From Candidatus Pelagibacter sp. IMCC9063 (GTDB lineage: Bacteria; Pseudomonadota; Alphaproteobacteria; Pelagibacterales; Pelagibacteraceae), in contig NC_015380.1 in NCBI RefSeq assembly GCF_000195085.1, forward strand, positions 916,001 to 980,000: a stretch of 64,000 bases of DNA, in the 5' to 3' direction. How positions within the stretch are numbered: the first letter of the stretch is position 1; each line of letters starts with the position of its first letter. Shown here piece after piece: positions 19,497-28,050 of this stretch. A program made the position numbers and the translations under genes. Under the pieces are notes generated by a model. That model made no database searches. It was not told the DNA's origin and saw only the letters and a program-made list of their open reading frames with translations.

Positions 19497-20254
19497 ATGT
19501 CTTTGAAAAGTACTATGTTTGTTGCAAATTGGAAAATGAATGGAACTTCATTTAATTTCAAAGAAGTAAGTAAAGTTGGAGGTTTTTTAAATAAAAATTT
19601 AAAAAATATAAAAAATCTATTATTTTTTGCCCTCCCTTACCTTTGCTCACATATTTTAGCAAAAAAAATGTTAATAGTAATATTCAATTCGGTGCTCAAA
19701 ATATATCCAATACAAGTTTGAGCTTTGGTGCAGCTACAGGATCTATTAGTGCCTCCATGGTAAAAACTAGTGGAGCTGAATATGTAATTTTGGGTCATTC
19801 GGAATCAAGATCTTCTGGCGATAGTCTTTTGATAATTAAAAACAAAATACTACATGCAGATAAAACGAAATTAAAAATAATTTTTTGCATGGGAGAAACC
19901 TTGAGCCAAAAAAAAAGGAGCCAGTCCTTGGCAGTTTTAAAAAAACAAATTATAGGATCTGTGACTAAAAAAATAAATTTTAATAATATAATATTTGCCT
20001 ACGAGCCAGTTTGGTCTATAGGCACGGGGCTTGTTCCTTCGCCAGAATATCTTGAAAAAACATTTTTATTTTTAAATAGCTATTTAAAAAATAATTTTAA
20101 AATTAAATCTCCAAAAATTCTTTATGGAGGATCTGTGAACCCTGCAAATATTAAAGGTTTGAGATCTATTAAGGCCTGTTCTGGCTATTTGGTTGGTGGA
20201 GCTTCTTTAAAAGCAAAGAATTTCATTGAAATTATTAAGAATTATTATAATTAG
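19497..20254 (+). CDS. tpiA: Triosephosphate isomerase, frameshifted near a T6 run
   Basis: TpiA interconverts dihydroxyacetone phosphate and glyceraldehyde 3-phosphate. The N-terminal frame has FVANWKMNGTS (N and K of the active site). The second frame has CPPLPLLTYFSKK, FGAQNISNTSLSFGAATGSI, the catalytic-His block YVILGHSESR, the catalytic-Glu block FAYEPVWSIGTG, and LYGGSVNPANI with LVGGASLKA. The junction lies about 19609-19628; one extra T in the T6 run (19623-19628) gives LLFFCPP and a 252-residue enzyme. It is divergent from the ppiD-like gene across 46 bases. Confidence 0.88.
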
Positions 20255-20261
20255 CATCTCA

Positions 20262-20564
20262 ATGGAAAATATAATTCTTATAATTCACGTTATCATAGCG
20301 GTACTTCTGATTGGTTCAGTTCTGATGCAAAGTTCAGAAGGTGGCGCATTAGGAATTGGTACTGGAGATAGTGCATTGATGTCTTCAAGATCTGCTTCTA
20401 ACTTTTTGACAAAATTTACTTCCGTGATGGCTATTTTTTTTATTATCACCAGTATTTCCTTAACTATCATTCACAAAAAGGACAAACCAACTGGCTCCAT
20501 TATTGATAAAATAGAGAAAATAGAAGAAAAGAATAAGACGCCACAAATTCCTTCTGCCAAATAA
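20262..20564 (+). CDS. secG: Preprotein translocase subunit SecG
   Basis: SecG is the small auxiliary subunit of the SecYEG translocon. I use the ATG at 20262, giving MENIILIIHVIIAVLLIGSV and 100 residues, rather than the in-frame TTG at 20226 that lies inside tpiA. Two hydrophobic helices flank the conserved loop LMQSSEGGALGIG, and a second helix (SVMAIFFIITSISLTII) precedes a charged tail. The position between tpiA and pyrG matches common proteobacterial order. Confidence 0.93.
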   Translation: MENIILIIHVIIAVLLIGSVLMQSSEGGALGIGTGDSALMSSRSASNFLTKFTSVMAIFFIITSISLTIIHKKDKPTGSIIDKIEKIEEKNKTPQIPSAK

Positions 20565-20607
20565 TTAAGCTTTAGTTTCTAGAGAAAATGTTTTATAACA
20601 TTCTTCC

Positions 20608-22224
20608 ATGGCTCGTTACATATTCGTTACTGGAGGCGTGGTTTCATCTTTAGGAAAAGGTTTATCATCAGCATCACTGGCATACCTGTTGCAATCAAGA
20701 GGTTATAAAGTTCGATTAAGAAAATTAGATCCTTATTTAAACATCGACCCGGGAACAATGAGCCCATTCCAGCATGGAGAAGTGTTTGTAACCGATGATG
20801 GTGCTGAAACTGATTTGGACCTTGGTCATTATGAAAGATTTAGTGGAATTTCAGCCAAACAATCTGACAATGTTACTACGGGAAAAATTTATAGCGATAT
20901 TTTAAAAAAAGAAAGAAGAGGTCTGTATTTAGGTAAAACAGTTCAAGTCATTCCCCATGTTACTAATGAAATTAAAGATTTTATTAAAAAAGATATTAAA
21001 GATGAAGATTTTGTTATTTGTGAAATTGGAGGAACAGTAGGCGACATTGAAAGTTTGCCATTTTTAGAAGCCATTAGACAATTTTCTATCGATGTAGGAT
21101 CTAATAAATCTTTATTTATTCATTTAACTTTAGTTCCATACATGAAAGCATCGGATGAAATTAAAACCAAGCCCACTCAACATTCTGTTAAAGAGCTGAG
21201 AGCGTTAGGCATACAACCAAATATAATTATATGCCGGTGTGAAAGACCAATTCCTTTTGGCCAAAGAAAAAAAATATCTCTTTTTTGCAATGTTTCTATC
21301 GACAATGTAATTGAAACTATTGATGTAAAAACTATCTATGAAGCACCAATTAGTTTTCATAAAGAAAAACTAGACCAGCAAGTTTTAAATTATTTTAAAA
21401 TAAAATCTAAAAGACAGCCAAATCTTTTGCCTTGGAAAAAAATTACCAAGACAGTTCTGTCTTCCAAGAATTCTGTCAACATTGCTATTATAGGTAAATA
21501 TGTAAATCTTAAAGATGCCTACAAATCATTAGATGAGGCGTTAACTCACGGAGGGATTAAAAATAATTTAAAAATAAATCTTATACGAATAGAGTCTGAT
21601 TATTTAAAAGTGTCAGAAGTTAAAAAAAAATTAGCTGCTGTTAATGGTATTTTAATTCCAGGTGGATTTGGAAAAAGAGGGACGGAGGGTAAGATAGCAG
21701 CAATTAGCTACGCAAGAAAAAATAAAATACCTTTCTTAGGTATATGTTTTGGTATGCAAATGGCAGTAATTGAGTTTGCAAGGAATGTGCTTAAAATAAA
21801 GAAAGCTAGCTCAACTGAAATTTCAAAACAATGTATACCAATTGTAGGTTTGATTGATGAATGGAGCAAAAACGGAAAAGTTCAAAAAGGTACTTCTAAA
21901 AATTTAGGTGGCACGATGCGCTTGGGTCTTTACCCGGCCAAACTTAAGGAATCTAGTTTGATTAAAAAAATTTACAAATCCAGAAATATTAACGAAAGAC
22001 ATAGACACAGGTACGAAGTTAACATCAACTACCAAAAAAACTTTGAAGAGAAGGGCATGTCTTTCTCAGGAATATCTCCTGACAATAAGTTACCAGAGGC
22101 AATAGAAATTAAAAAACACCCATGGTTTATAGCCGTTCAATTTCATCCAGAATTTAAATCTAGACCTTTGTTACCACATCCTTTATTCTCCTCATTTATC
22201 GCTGCTGCAAAAAAAAATAAATGA
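20608..22224 (+). CDS. pyrG: CTP synthase
   Basis: PyrG aminates UTP to CTP with glutamine as nitrogen donor. The 538-residue protein has the N-terminal synthase domain ([20 protein letters not shown], then [20 protein letters not shown] and [18 protein letters not shown]) and the C-terminal glutamine amidotransferase domain with [13 protein letters not shown], the nucleophile block [12 protein letters not shown] (C380) and FHPEF. Length is typical. Its stop overlaps the kdsA start as ATGA. Confidence 0.98.
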   Translation: MARYIFVTGGVVSSLGKGLSSASLAYLLQSRGYKVRLRKLDPYLNIDPGTMSPFQHGEVFVTDDGAETDLDLGHYERFSGISAKQSDNVTTGKIYSDILKKERRGLYLGKTVQVIPHVTNEIKDFIKKDIKDEDFVICEIGGTVGDIESLPFLEAIRQFSIDVGSNKSLFIHLTLVPYMKASDEIKTKPTQHSVKELRALGIQPNIIICRCERPIPFGQRKKISLFCNVSIDNVIETIDVKTIYEAPISFHKEKLDQQVLNYFKIKSKRQPNLLPWKKITKTVLSSKNSVNIAIIGKYVNLKDAYKSLDEALTHGGIKNNLKINLIRIESDYLKVSEVKKKLAAVNGILIPGGFGKRGTEGKIAAISYARKNKIPFLGICFGMQMAVIEFARNVLKIKKASSTEISKQCIPIVGLIDEWSKNGKVQKGTSKNLGGTMRLGLYPAKLKESSLIKKIYKSRNINERHRHRYEVNINYQKNFEEKGMSFSGISPDNKLPEAIEIKKHPWFIAVQFHPEFKSRPLLPHPLFSSFIAAAKKNK

Positions 22225-23045
22225 AACAAAAAAATATAAACATCTCTAATTTTAAAATTGGAAACAGTCTTCCATTCACTTTAATTGCAGGTCCATGTCA
22301 GCTTGAGAGCAGGGCTCATGCATTTAAAATGGTTGAAAAAATTCAAAAAATTACAAAAAAACTTAAAATTAAATTTATTTACAAAACATCTTTTGACAAG
22401 GCTAACCGCACAAGCCTTAAAGGAAAAAGGGGTTTGGGTCTTACTAAATCTTTATCGATATTTGATGAAATTAAAAAGAAATTCAAAGTTCCAATTTTGA
22501 CAGATGTTCACACTCCAGAACAGTGCTCATTAGTATCTAGCCATGTTGATATTTTGCAAATACCAGCTTTCTTATGCAGACAAACAGATCTGTTGGTAGC
22601 AGCAGCAAAGACAAAGAAAATTATTAATATTAAAAAAGGTCAATTTCTTGCTCCGTGGGACATGGGCAATGTTGTGAATAAGATTAAAAACTCTGGAAAT
22701 AATAATATTTTAGTTACAGAAAGAGGAGTTAGCTTTGGATATAACACTTTAGTTTCTGATTTTAGAGCAATACCCACTCTAGTAAAACTAGGTTATCCTG
22801 TTATTTTTGATGCTACACATTCCGTTCAACAACCCGGAGGCAAAGGAACAGCAAGTAGTGGTCAAAGAGAATTTGTTGAACCTCTTTCAAAAGCTGCAGT
22901 TGCAATTGGTGTTGCTGCCATTTTTATTGAAACACACGAAAACCCAGATCGTGCTCCTTCAGATGGAGCTAATATGATAAATATTAATAAATTAGAATCA
23001 TTGTTAAAAAAATTAAAAAAAATAGACTCAGTCGTTAAAAGATAA
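22221..23045 (+). CDS. kdsA: 3-deoxy-8-phosphooctulonate synthase
   Basis: KdsA condenses PEP and arabinose 5-phosphate to Kdo 8-phosphate for lipopolysaccharide inner core. The 274-residue protein has [67 protein letters not shown] and the metal/substrate block [14 protein letters not shown]. The pyrG-kdsA-eno order is common in alphaproteobacteria. Together with the lpx genes it shows that the organism makes Kdo-lipid A. Confidence 0.97.
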   Translation: MKQKNINISNFKIGNSLPFTLIAGPCQLESRAHAFKMVEKIQKITKKLKIKFIYKTSFDKANRTSLKGKRGLGLTKSLSIFDEIKKKFKVPILTDVHTPEQCSLVSSHVDILQIPAFLCRQTDLLVAAAKTKKIINIKKGQFLAPWDMGNVVNKIKNSGNNNILVTERGVSFGYNTLVSDFRAIPTLVKLGYPVIFDATHSVQQPGGKGTASSGQREFVEPLSKAAVAIGVAAIFIETHENPDRAPSDGANMININKLESLLKKLKKIDSVVKR

Positions 23046-23051
23046 TTTACA

Positions 23052-24308
23052 ATGTCCAAAATAAATTTCGTTAAAGGTAGACAAGTTTACGATAGTAGAG
23101 GCTTTCCTACAGTGGAAGCTGAAATAATCTTAGATGATGGAAGCTACGGGTTTGCTATAGTTCCATCTGGAGCTTCAACGGGAACACATGAGGCTCATGA
23201 ACTAAGGGATGAAAATAAAAAATATTTAAACAAAAGTGTTTTGAAGGCCGTTGAAAACATTAATAATAAAATATTTCCAGCCGTAAAAAGCATTTCAGCA
23301 CTAGAGCAAGAAAAAATAGATGCAATAATGATCGATCTTGATGGAACATCTAACAAATCAAATTTGGGAGCAAATGCGATACTAGCCGTCTCAATGGCAT
23401 GCTGTAAAGCAGCAGCACAATCCCAAAAAATTGAAATATACGAACACATTAGCAAAGATAAAAATTTTTCTCTTCCTTATCCTATGCTAAATATTATTAA
23501 TGGTGGCGCTCACGCTAACAACTCTCTGCAAATTCAAGAATTTATGATTAGACCTGATGGAGCAAAAAATTTCTCTGAATGTATGCGTATGTCTTTTTTG
23601 GTTATACAAAATTTAAAAAAAATTCTTATTGAAAAGAAACTTAGCACCAACGTCGGTGATGAAGGTGGGTTTGCGCCATCTTTAAATAGTGACGAAGAAG
23701 CCTTGGATTACATTGTAGAATCTATTGAGCGTGCAGGCTTTGCACCAGGTTCGGATTTTAATTTATGTTTAGATGTGGCTGCTAATGAAATTTATGATGG
23801 GAAATCTTACAATATAAAAAACAACAAAAGTAGTAGCCCCGACGAGATGATAAGCTTTTATGAGAAAATCACATCTAAGTACCCAATAAAGTCTATAGAA
23901 GATCCTATATTTGAGGATGATTGGGGTACATGGAACAAGCTCACTAAAAAAATTGGAGATAGGGTTCAGGTAGTAGGGGATGATTTGTTTGTTACCAATA
24001 AGACAAGATTGCAAAAAGGGATTCAAGACAAGTCAGCAAATGCAATTTTAATTAAAGTAAACCAAATAGGCTCTGTGACAGAAACACTTGATACAATAAA
24101 CTTGGCTCAAAAAAATTTATTCAATACTATTATTTCTCACAGATCTGGTGATACAGAGGACACTTTTATAGCTGATTTAGCCATTGCAACAAATTCTAAC
24201 CAAATTAAAACGGGATCTTTGGCCAGATCTGAGAGAGTTGCTAAGTACAATCGTCTTTTAAGAGTTGAGGATACCAACAAGAACAAAATTACAATGGCGA
24301 GCATTTAA
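23052..24308 (+). CDS. eno: Enolase
   Basis: Enolase interconverts 2-phosphoglycerate and phosphoenolpyruvate. The 418-residue protein has GRQVYDSRGFPTVEAEI, VPSGASTGTHEAHELRD, MLNIINGGAHANNSLQIQEF, VGDEGGFAPSLNSDEEALDY, SIEDPIFEDDW, VVGDDLFVTN, the catalytic lysine region ILIKVNQIGSVTETL, and ISHRSGDTEDTFIADLA with GSLARSERVAKYN. Length is marginally short of the usual 425-430. It is 6 bases after kdsA and directly abuts ftsB. Confidence 0.98.
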   Translation: MSKINFVKGRQVYDSRGFPTVEAEIILDDGSYGFAIVPSGASTGTHEAHELRDENKKYLNKSVLKAVENINNKIFPAVKSISALEQEKIDAIMIDLDGTSNKSNLGANAILAVSMACCKAAAQSQKIEIYEHISKDKNFSLPYPMLNIINGGAHANNSLQIQEFMIRPDGAKNFSECMRMSFLVIQNLKKILIEKKLSTNVGDEGGFAPSLNSDEEALDYIVESIERAGFAPGSDFNLCLDVAANEIYDGKSYNIKNNKSSSPDEMISFYEKITSKYPIKSIEDPIFEDDWGTWNKLTKKIGDRVQVVGDDLFVTNKTRLQKGIQDKSANAILIKVNQIGSVTETLDTINLAQKNLFNTIISHRSGDTEDTFIADLAIATNSNQIKTGSLARSERVAKYNRLLRVEDTNKNKITMASI

Positions 24309-24611
24309 ATGAAAAAAATCTCAGCTTACTTAAATCTCCATAAATTTTTTTTGATTAATTTATTTATTTTTTTGTATATTTTTATCAATTTACTTGATGG
24401 AGACAGGGGTTATTTTTCCTACGTAAAAAAAGATAACTTGCTTATAGAAAAAACAGTAGAAGAAAAAAAAATCACCTCTAATCTAGATTCTTTTAGATTA
24501 AAAAATTCAATGCTTTTAAAGGAAACTATTAATGTAGATTATTTAGACTATTTATATAGGAACCTTTTTGTTGTAGGAAAACCTGGAGAAAAGATTTATC
24601 TAATTAAATAA
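24309..24611 (+). CDS. ftsB: FtsB/DivIC-like septum formation initiator
   Basis: Small bitopic cell-division protein of the FtsB/DivIC family, which bridges FtsQ and FtsL in the divisome. The 100 residues comprise a short cytoplasmic N-terminus, one transmembrane helix (about 14-29, [16 protein letters not shown]), the family-like GDRGYFSY segment, a coiled-coil-prone charged stretch and a C-terminal [19 protein letters not shown] that resembles the conserved R-x-x-G-F-x-x-P-G-E pattern. Its position right after eno is the standard alphaproteobacterial site. The pdhABC genes normally between it and lipA are missing. Confidence 0.82.
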   Translation: MKKISAYLNLHKFFLINLFIFLYIFINLLDGDRGYFSYVKKDNLLIEKTVEEKKITSNLDSFRLKNSMLLKETINVDYLDYLYRNLFVVGKPGEKIYLIK

Positions 24612-24613
24612 TT

Positions 24614-25550
24614 ATGAGCAAATTACGCCATCCAGAAAAAGTTAACAAAGAATACAATCCTATCCAAAAAAAACCTTCTTGGATAAGAGTTAAAATAAGC
24701 AATTCAAATGTATTTGCAGAAACTAAGAAAATTATAAAAGATAAGAACTTAGTGACTGTATGTGAGGAAGCTGGTTGCCCTAATATTTCTGAATGCTGGT
24801 CAAAAAAAACATGCAACATTTATGATTTTGGGAGACACCTGCACTAGAGCATGTGCTTTCTGTAATGTAAAAACAGGTATACCAAATAAGGTGGATTTGG
24901 AAGAGCCTCAAAAAATTGCAAATTCTGTTAAAGAGCTTAATCTTAACCATGTAGTTATAACATCAGTCGATAGAGATGATCTGGAAGATGGAGGAGCACT
25001 TCATTTTGCTAATGTGATTACTTCTATAAAGTCACTTAACAGCAAAACAACCGTTGAAATATTGACGCCTGATTTTTTGAGAAAAAGAGATTCCTACAAA
25101 ATTGTAGTAGATTCTAATCCTGATGTTTTTAATCACAACCTAGAAACTGTCCCTAGCTTGTACTTAAAGGTCAGACCTGGTTCTAGGTATTTCCAATCAT
25201 TAAACTTATTAGCTAACGTAAAAATTCACAATCCTGAAATTTTTACAAAATCCGGTCTAATGGTTGGTCTAGGAGAAACTAAAGATGAATTGTGCCAAGT
25301 AATGGATGACTTGAGGTGTGCTAATGTAGATTTTATAACTATCGGTCAATATTTGCAGCCTACACCGCAGCACTATCCTATAAAAAAATTCATTACACCC
25401 GATGAATTCGAAACCTACAAAGAGATTGCTTATTCAAAGGGTTTTTTGATGGTCTCATCTAGTCCGCTGACAAGATCTAGTTATCATGCAGGAGAAGATT
25501 TTGCTGTTCTACAAGCAAACAGAAAATCTGGAATAGAAAATTGCCAATAA
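24614..25550 (+). CDS. lipA: Lipoyl synthase, frameshifted at A8 (one A too many)
   Basis: LipA is a radical-SAM enzyme that inserts two sulfurs into octanoyl-protein to form lipoyl cofactors for 2-oxoacid dehydrogenases and the glycine cleavage system. The N-terminal frame ends after the auxiliary cluster motif [17 protein letters not shown]. The second frame continues [20 protein letters not shown] with the radical-SAM CxxxCxxC. Deleting one A from the A8 run (24802-24809) joins them into 311 residues. Further blocks are [24 protein letters not shown] and [10 protein letters not shown]. This is the only frameshift in the window where the run is too long rather than too short. Confidence 0.9.
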
Positions 25551-25987
25551 AAAAAGTTGTAAAAAAATTTAATTTTCCTAAGAACGATTTAATAAAATTG
25601 GTTCTAGATATTGATAATTATAATGAATTTTTACCTTGGTGTAAAAGTTCTAAGATTTTAAAAATCGACGAAGATAGTATAAAAAAAATAATTCATGCAG
25701 ATTTAGAGATAGGGTACAAGCTCATTACAGACACTTACACTAGTGAAGTTGTATTCGATAAAAAAAAATCTGAAATTATTGTTAAGTCATTGTCTGGTCC
25801 TATCAAAAAATTATCTAACATATGGTCATTTAAAGACATTAATGAATCTTCCTGCGAGGTTAATTTTTTTATAGAAATAGAACTGAATAATCTTCTTTTA
25901 AACGCAATGTTTAGTAAATTTTTTGATATAGGTTTTGAAAAAATCCTTTCCTCTTTTGAGGATCGTGCAAAAGATAAATTGGCCTAA
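25541..25987 (+). CDS. Coq10/RatA-like START-domain ubiquinone-binding protein
   Basis: A 148-residue polyketide-cyclase/START-family protein (COQ10/RatA type). In alphaproteobacteria such proteins are thought to bind ubiquinone and aid its use in respiration. The TTG start at 25541 overlaps lipA by 10 bases and gives [20 protein letters not shown], matching the family start. Supporting motifs are the [13 protein letters not shown] block and the helical C-terminus [16 protein letters not shown]. It converges with cinA, overlapping by four bases. Whether the role is ubiquinone binding or ribosome toxicity (RatA) cannot be told from sequence; the lipA linkage favours the former. Confidence 0.8.
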   Translation: MPIKKVVKKFNFPKNDLIKLVLDIDNYNEFLPWCKSSKILKIDEDSIKKIIHADLEIGYKLITDTYTSEVVFDKKKSEIIVKSLSGPIKKLSNIWSFKDINESSCEVNFFIEIELNNLLLNAMFSKFFDIGFEKILSSFEDRAKDKLA

Positions 25988-26460
25988 AGAAATTCCTCAA
26001 TAAGCTTTAAGGCTTTTATACAAGTTTTTTTTTGAATTTGTGCTCTACTTAATTTTCTATTAAAAAAATATTTTCTAAAATCAATTTTAGATTTTTTACA
26101 GATGCCAATATATACCAATCCAACAGGCTTTTTTGTAGTCCCTCCATCAGGCCCAGCAATACCTGTTATAGACAGGGAAATATGTGATTTGCTTATTTTC
26201 TGAATATTTTTAGCCATAGATAGACAGCATTCTTTGCTCACAGCACCAAATTTAAGAATGGTTTTTTTTGGAACTCTTAAAGTTTTAATTTTTGATTCGT
26301 TGGAGTAAGAAACAATTCCAAGACCAAATATTTTAGAAGCCCCTTTAACAGATGTTATTTGACTAGATAGCATACCGCCAGTGCAAGATTCTGCTAAAGA
26401 TATTTTTATCCTTTTCTTTTGTAAAATTTTAACAATTTTATTAGGAAGCTTTAGAACCAT
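25984..26460 (-). CDS. CinA C-terminal domain / nicotinamide-nucleotide amidase
   Basis: A stand-alone CinA C-terminal domain of 158 residues (PncC type), which deamidates NMN to nicotinic acid mononucleotide in pyridine nucleotide salvage. Clear motifs are the catalytic serine region SLAESCTGGMLSSQIT, then GIVSYSNESKI, FGAVSKECCLSMA and SITGIAGPDGGTTKKPVGLVY. Length fits the single-domain form. It overlaps pgpA by 10 bases and belongs to the ispDF-pgpA-cinA operon. Confidence 0.9.
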   Translation of the reverse strand: MVLKLPNKIVKILQKKRIKISLAESCTGGMLSSQITSVKGASKIFGLGIVSYSNESKIKTLRVPKKTILKFGAVSKECCLSMAKNIQKISKSHISLSITGIAGPDGGTTKKPVGLVYIGICKKSKIDFRKYFFNRKLSRAQIQKKTCIKALKLIEEFL

Positions 26461-26954
26461 AGCAACACAACTGCATAAATTAATAGAGCAGAAAATATAC
26501 CAGCAATTACATCATCCAACATAACACCAAATCCATTTTTCATTTTTTTATCAATTAAATTAATAGGGTAGGGTTTTAAAATATCAAAAAATCTAAAAAA
26601 AAAAAATGACAAAATAATTAAAGTTACAAAGTCTTTATTGTAAGTGTTTGTATTTAGCGGAATAAACAAAAGAAAAAAAAGTGGTATATTTTGTCCAACA
26701 AATTCATCTATTACAATCTCTTTTGCATCCATTTCATTAAAGGAACTTGAAAACTTGTCTATTAGTAAAACGGAGAGAAAAAATATTATAATATTTATAT
26801 AGATAAGATAAATACCTCGGCTTTCTAGATATCCAATTGAATACAGGAAGTAAAAAATCACACAAGTAACAAAAGACGCTAACGTTCCTGGTGCGTATCT
26901 TGAATATCCAACTCCAAACATTGTTAAAATAGATAATAAAAATTTATTGATCAT
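26451..26954 (-). CDS. pgpA: Phosphatidylglycerophosphatase A
   Basis: PgpA dephosphorylates phosphatidylglycerophosphate to phosphatidylglycerol. The 167-residue membrane protein has the N-terminal GVGYSRYAPGTLASFV segment, a central DAKEIVIDEFVGQNIPLF block with the acidic metal-binding residues, and FFRFFDILKPYPINLIDKKM followed by GFGVMLDDVIAGIFSALL, which holds the conserved DD. Four hydrophobic segments are visible. It overlaps ispDF upstream by 11 bases. Confidence 0.92.
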   Translation of the reverse strand: MINKFLLSILTMFGVGYSRYAPGTLASFVTCVIFYFLYSIGYLESRGIYLIYINIIIFFLSVLLIDKFSSSFNEMDAKEIVIDEFVGQNIPLFFLLFIPLNTNTYNKDFVTLIILSFFFFRFFDILKPYPINLIDKKMKNGFGVMLDDVIAGIFSALLIYAVVLLWF

Positions 26955-28047
26955 ATTTCAGTACAGACAAAACTTCACATGCTAAGGCTTTATTCTCACC
27001 TATAATTCCTAATCGATCTGTTGTTTTTGCTTTTATGTTAATTTTGTTTTTATCTAGTTTACATAGTTTTGAAAGATTATTTTTTATTTTTTCTTTATAC
27101 TTTCCTAAATTAGGACTTTGTAAAATTATATTTAAATCAATTGAATCAATTTTTATTTTTTTTTTATTCAAGATTATAATTATTTTTTTTAGAAGAAGCG
27201 AAGACTTAACATTTTTGAATTTATTAATATTGGGAAACAAAGTTCCTATGTCCCCACTTTTAATTGCTCCCAAAAAACTATCAATTAATGCATGCAACAA
27301 GCTATCACCATCAGAATGACCCATGGGCCCCATTTTAGAGGGCACCAAAACTCCACCCACTATTAATTTACGACCCTTTATCATTTCATGAATGTCGTAA
27401 CCTATGCCATAGAAAGTTTGCATTGGAATATCTTTTACGTAGGTTATTTTTTTATTAGCAACTTCACCTCTAGTAATTTTTATGGGTAAATTGTTTTTTA
27501 AAAATAAACTAGAGTCGTCTGTCACACTTTTGTCTTTATTTAATTTGTGTAGATTGTAAATTAATCCTAAATCAAAAGCTTGAGGCGTCTGTATTTGAAA
27601 AACTTCATTTCTAGGAATAATTTTGTTTTTATAAATAGTGGTATCGGAAGATCCAATAGCTGGAATAACTGCATTAAATTTTTTTAAGAGACTTATTTGG
27701 TTGTTTATCATTTTCGTTGAAAAATAAGGTCTAGCAGCATCGTGAATCAGTATCTTGGTCAAACGGTGATTTTTTGCAATTTTTAGACCATTTTTGACAG
27801 AGAGGGCCCTAGTTTTCCCCCCATTTGTTATTATAATTTTTTTGTCTTTTATAATTAATTTTTCAAATTTAATGTAACTTTTTTTATCTACTGCTATTAT
27901 TATCTTCGAGATTTTTTTATTTTTTAAAAACTTTTTAATACTATGATTTATAACCATATCGTCATTAACAATATTAAACTGCTTGGGTATTTTGCTAGCA
28001 AATCTTTTGCTACGACCACCAGCAACAATTAGAGCGCCTAAATACAT
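26944..28047 (-). CDS. ispDF: Bifunctional IspD/IspF (MEP cytidylyltransferase and MEcPP synthase)
   Basis: A fusion enzyme of the MEP isoprenoid pathway, common in alphaproteobacteria. Residues about 1-212 are IspD with the CTP loop ALIVAGGRSKRFASKIPKQF, ILIHDAARPYF and VFQIQTPQAFDL. Residues about 213-367 are IspF with the metal-binding GIGYDIHEM, LIVGGVLVP, GHSDGDSLLHALIDSFLG, DIGTLFP and the C-terminal KAKTTDRLGIIGE. Both active sites look intact. Its start codon is only three bases from that of the divergent ntrY gene, so its promoter must lie inside ntrY. Confidence 0.95.
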   Translation of the reverse strand: MYLGALIVAGGRSKRFASKIPKQFNIVNDDMVINHSIKKFLKNKKISKIIIAVDKKSYIKFEKLIIKDKKIIITNGGKTRALSVKNGLKIAKNHRLTKILIHDAARPYFSTKMINNQISLLKKFNAVIPAIGSSDTTIYKNKIIPRNEVFQIQTPQAFDLGLIYNLHKLNKDKSVTDDSSLFLKNNLPIKITRGEVANKKITYVKDIPMQTFYGIGYDIHEMIKGRKLIVGGVLVPSKMGPMGHSDGDSLLHALIDSFLGAIKSGDIGTLFPNINKFKNVKSSLLLKKIIIILNKKKIKIDSIDLNIILQSPNLGKYKEKIKNNLSKLCKLDKNKINIKAKTTDRLGIIGENKALACEVLSVLKYDQ

Positions 28048-28050
28048 TTT

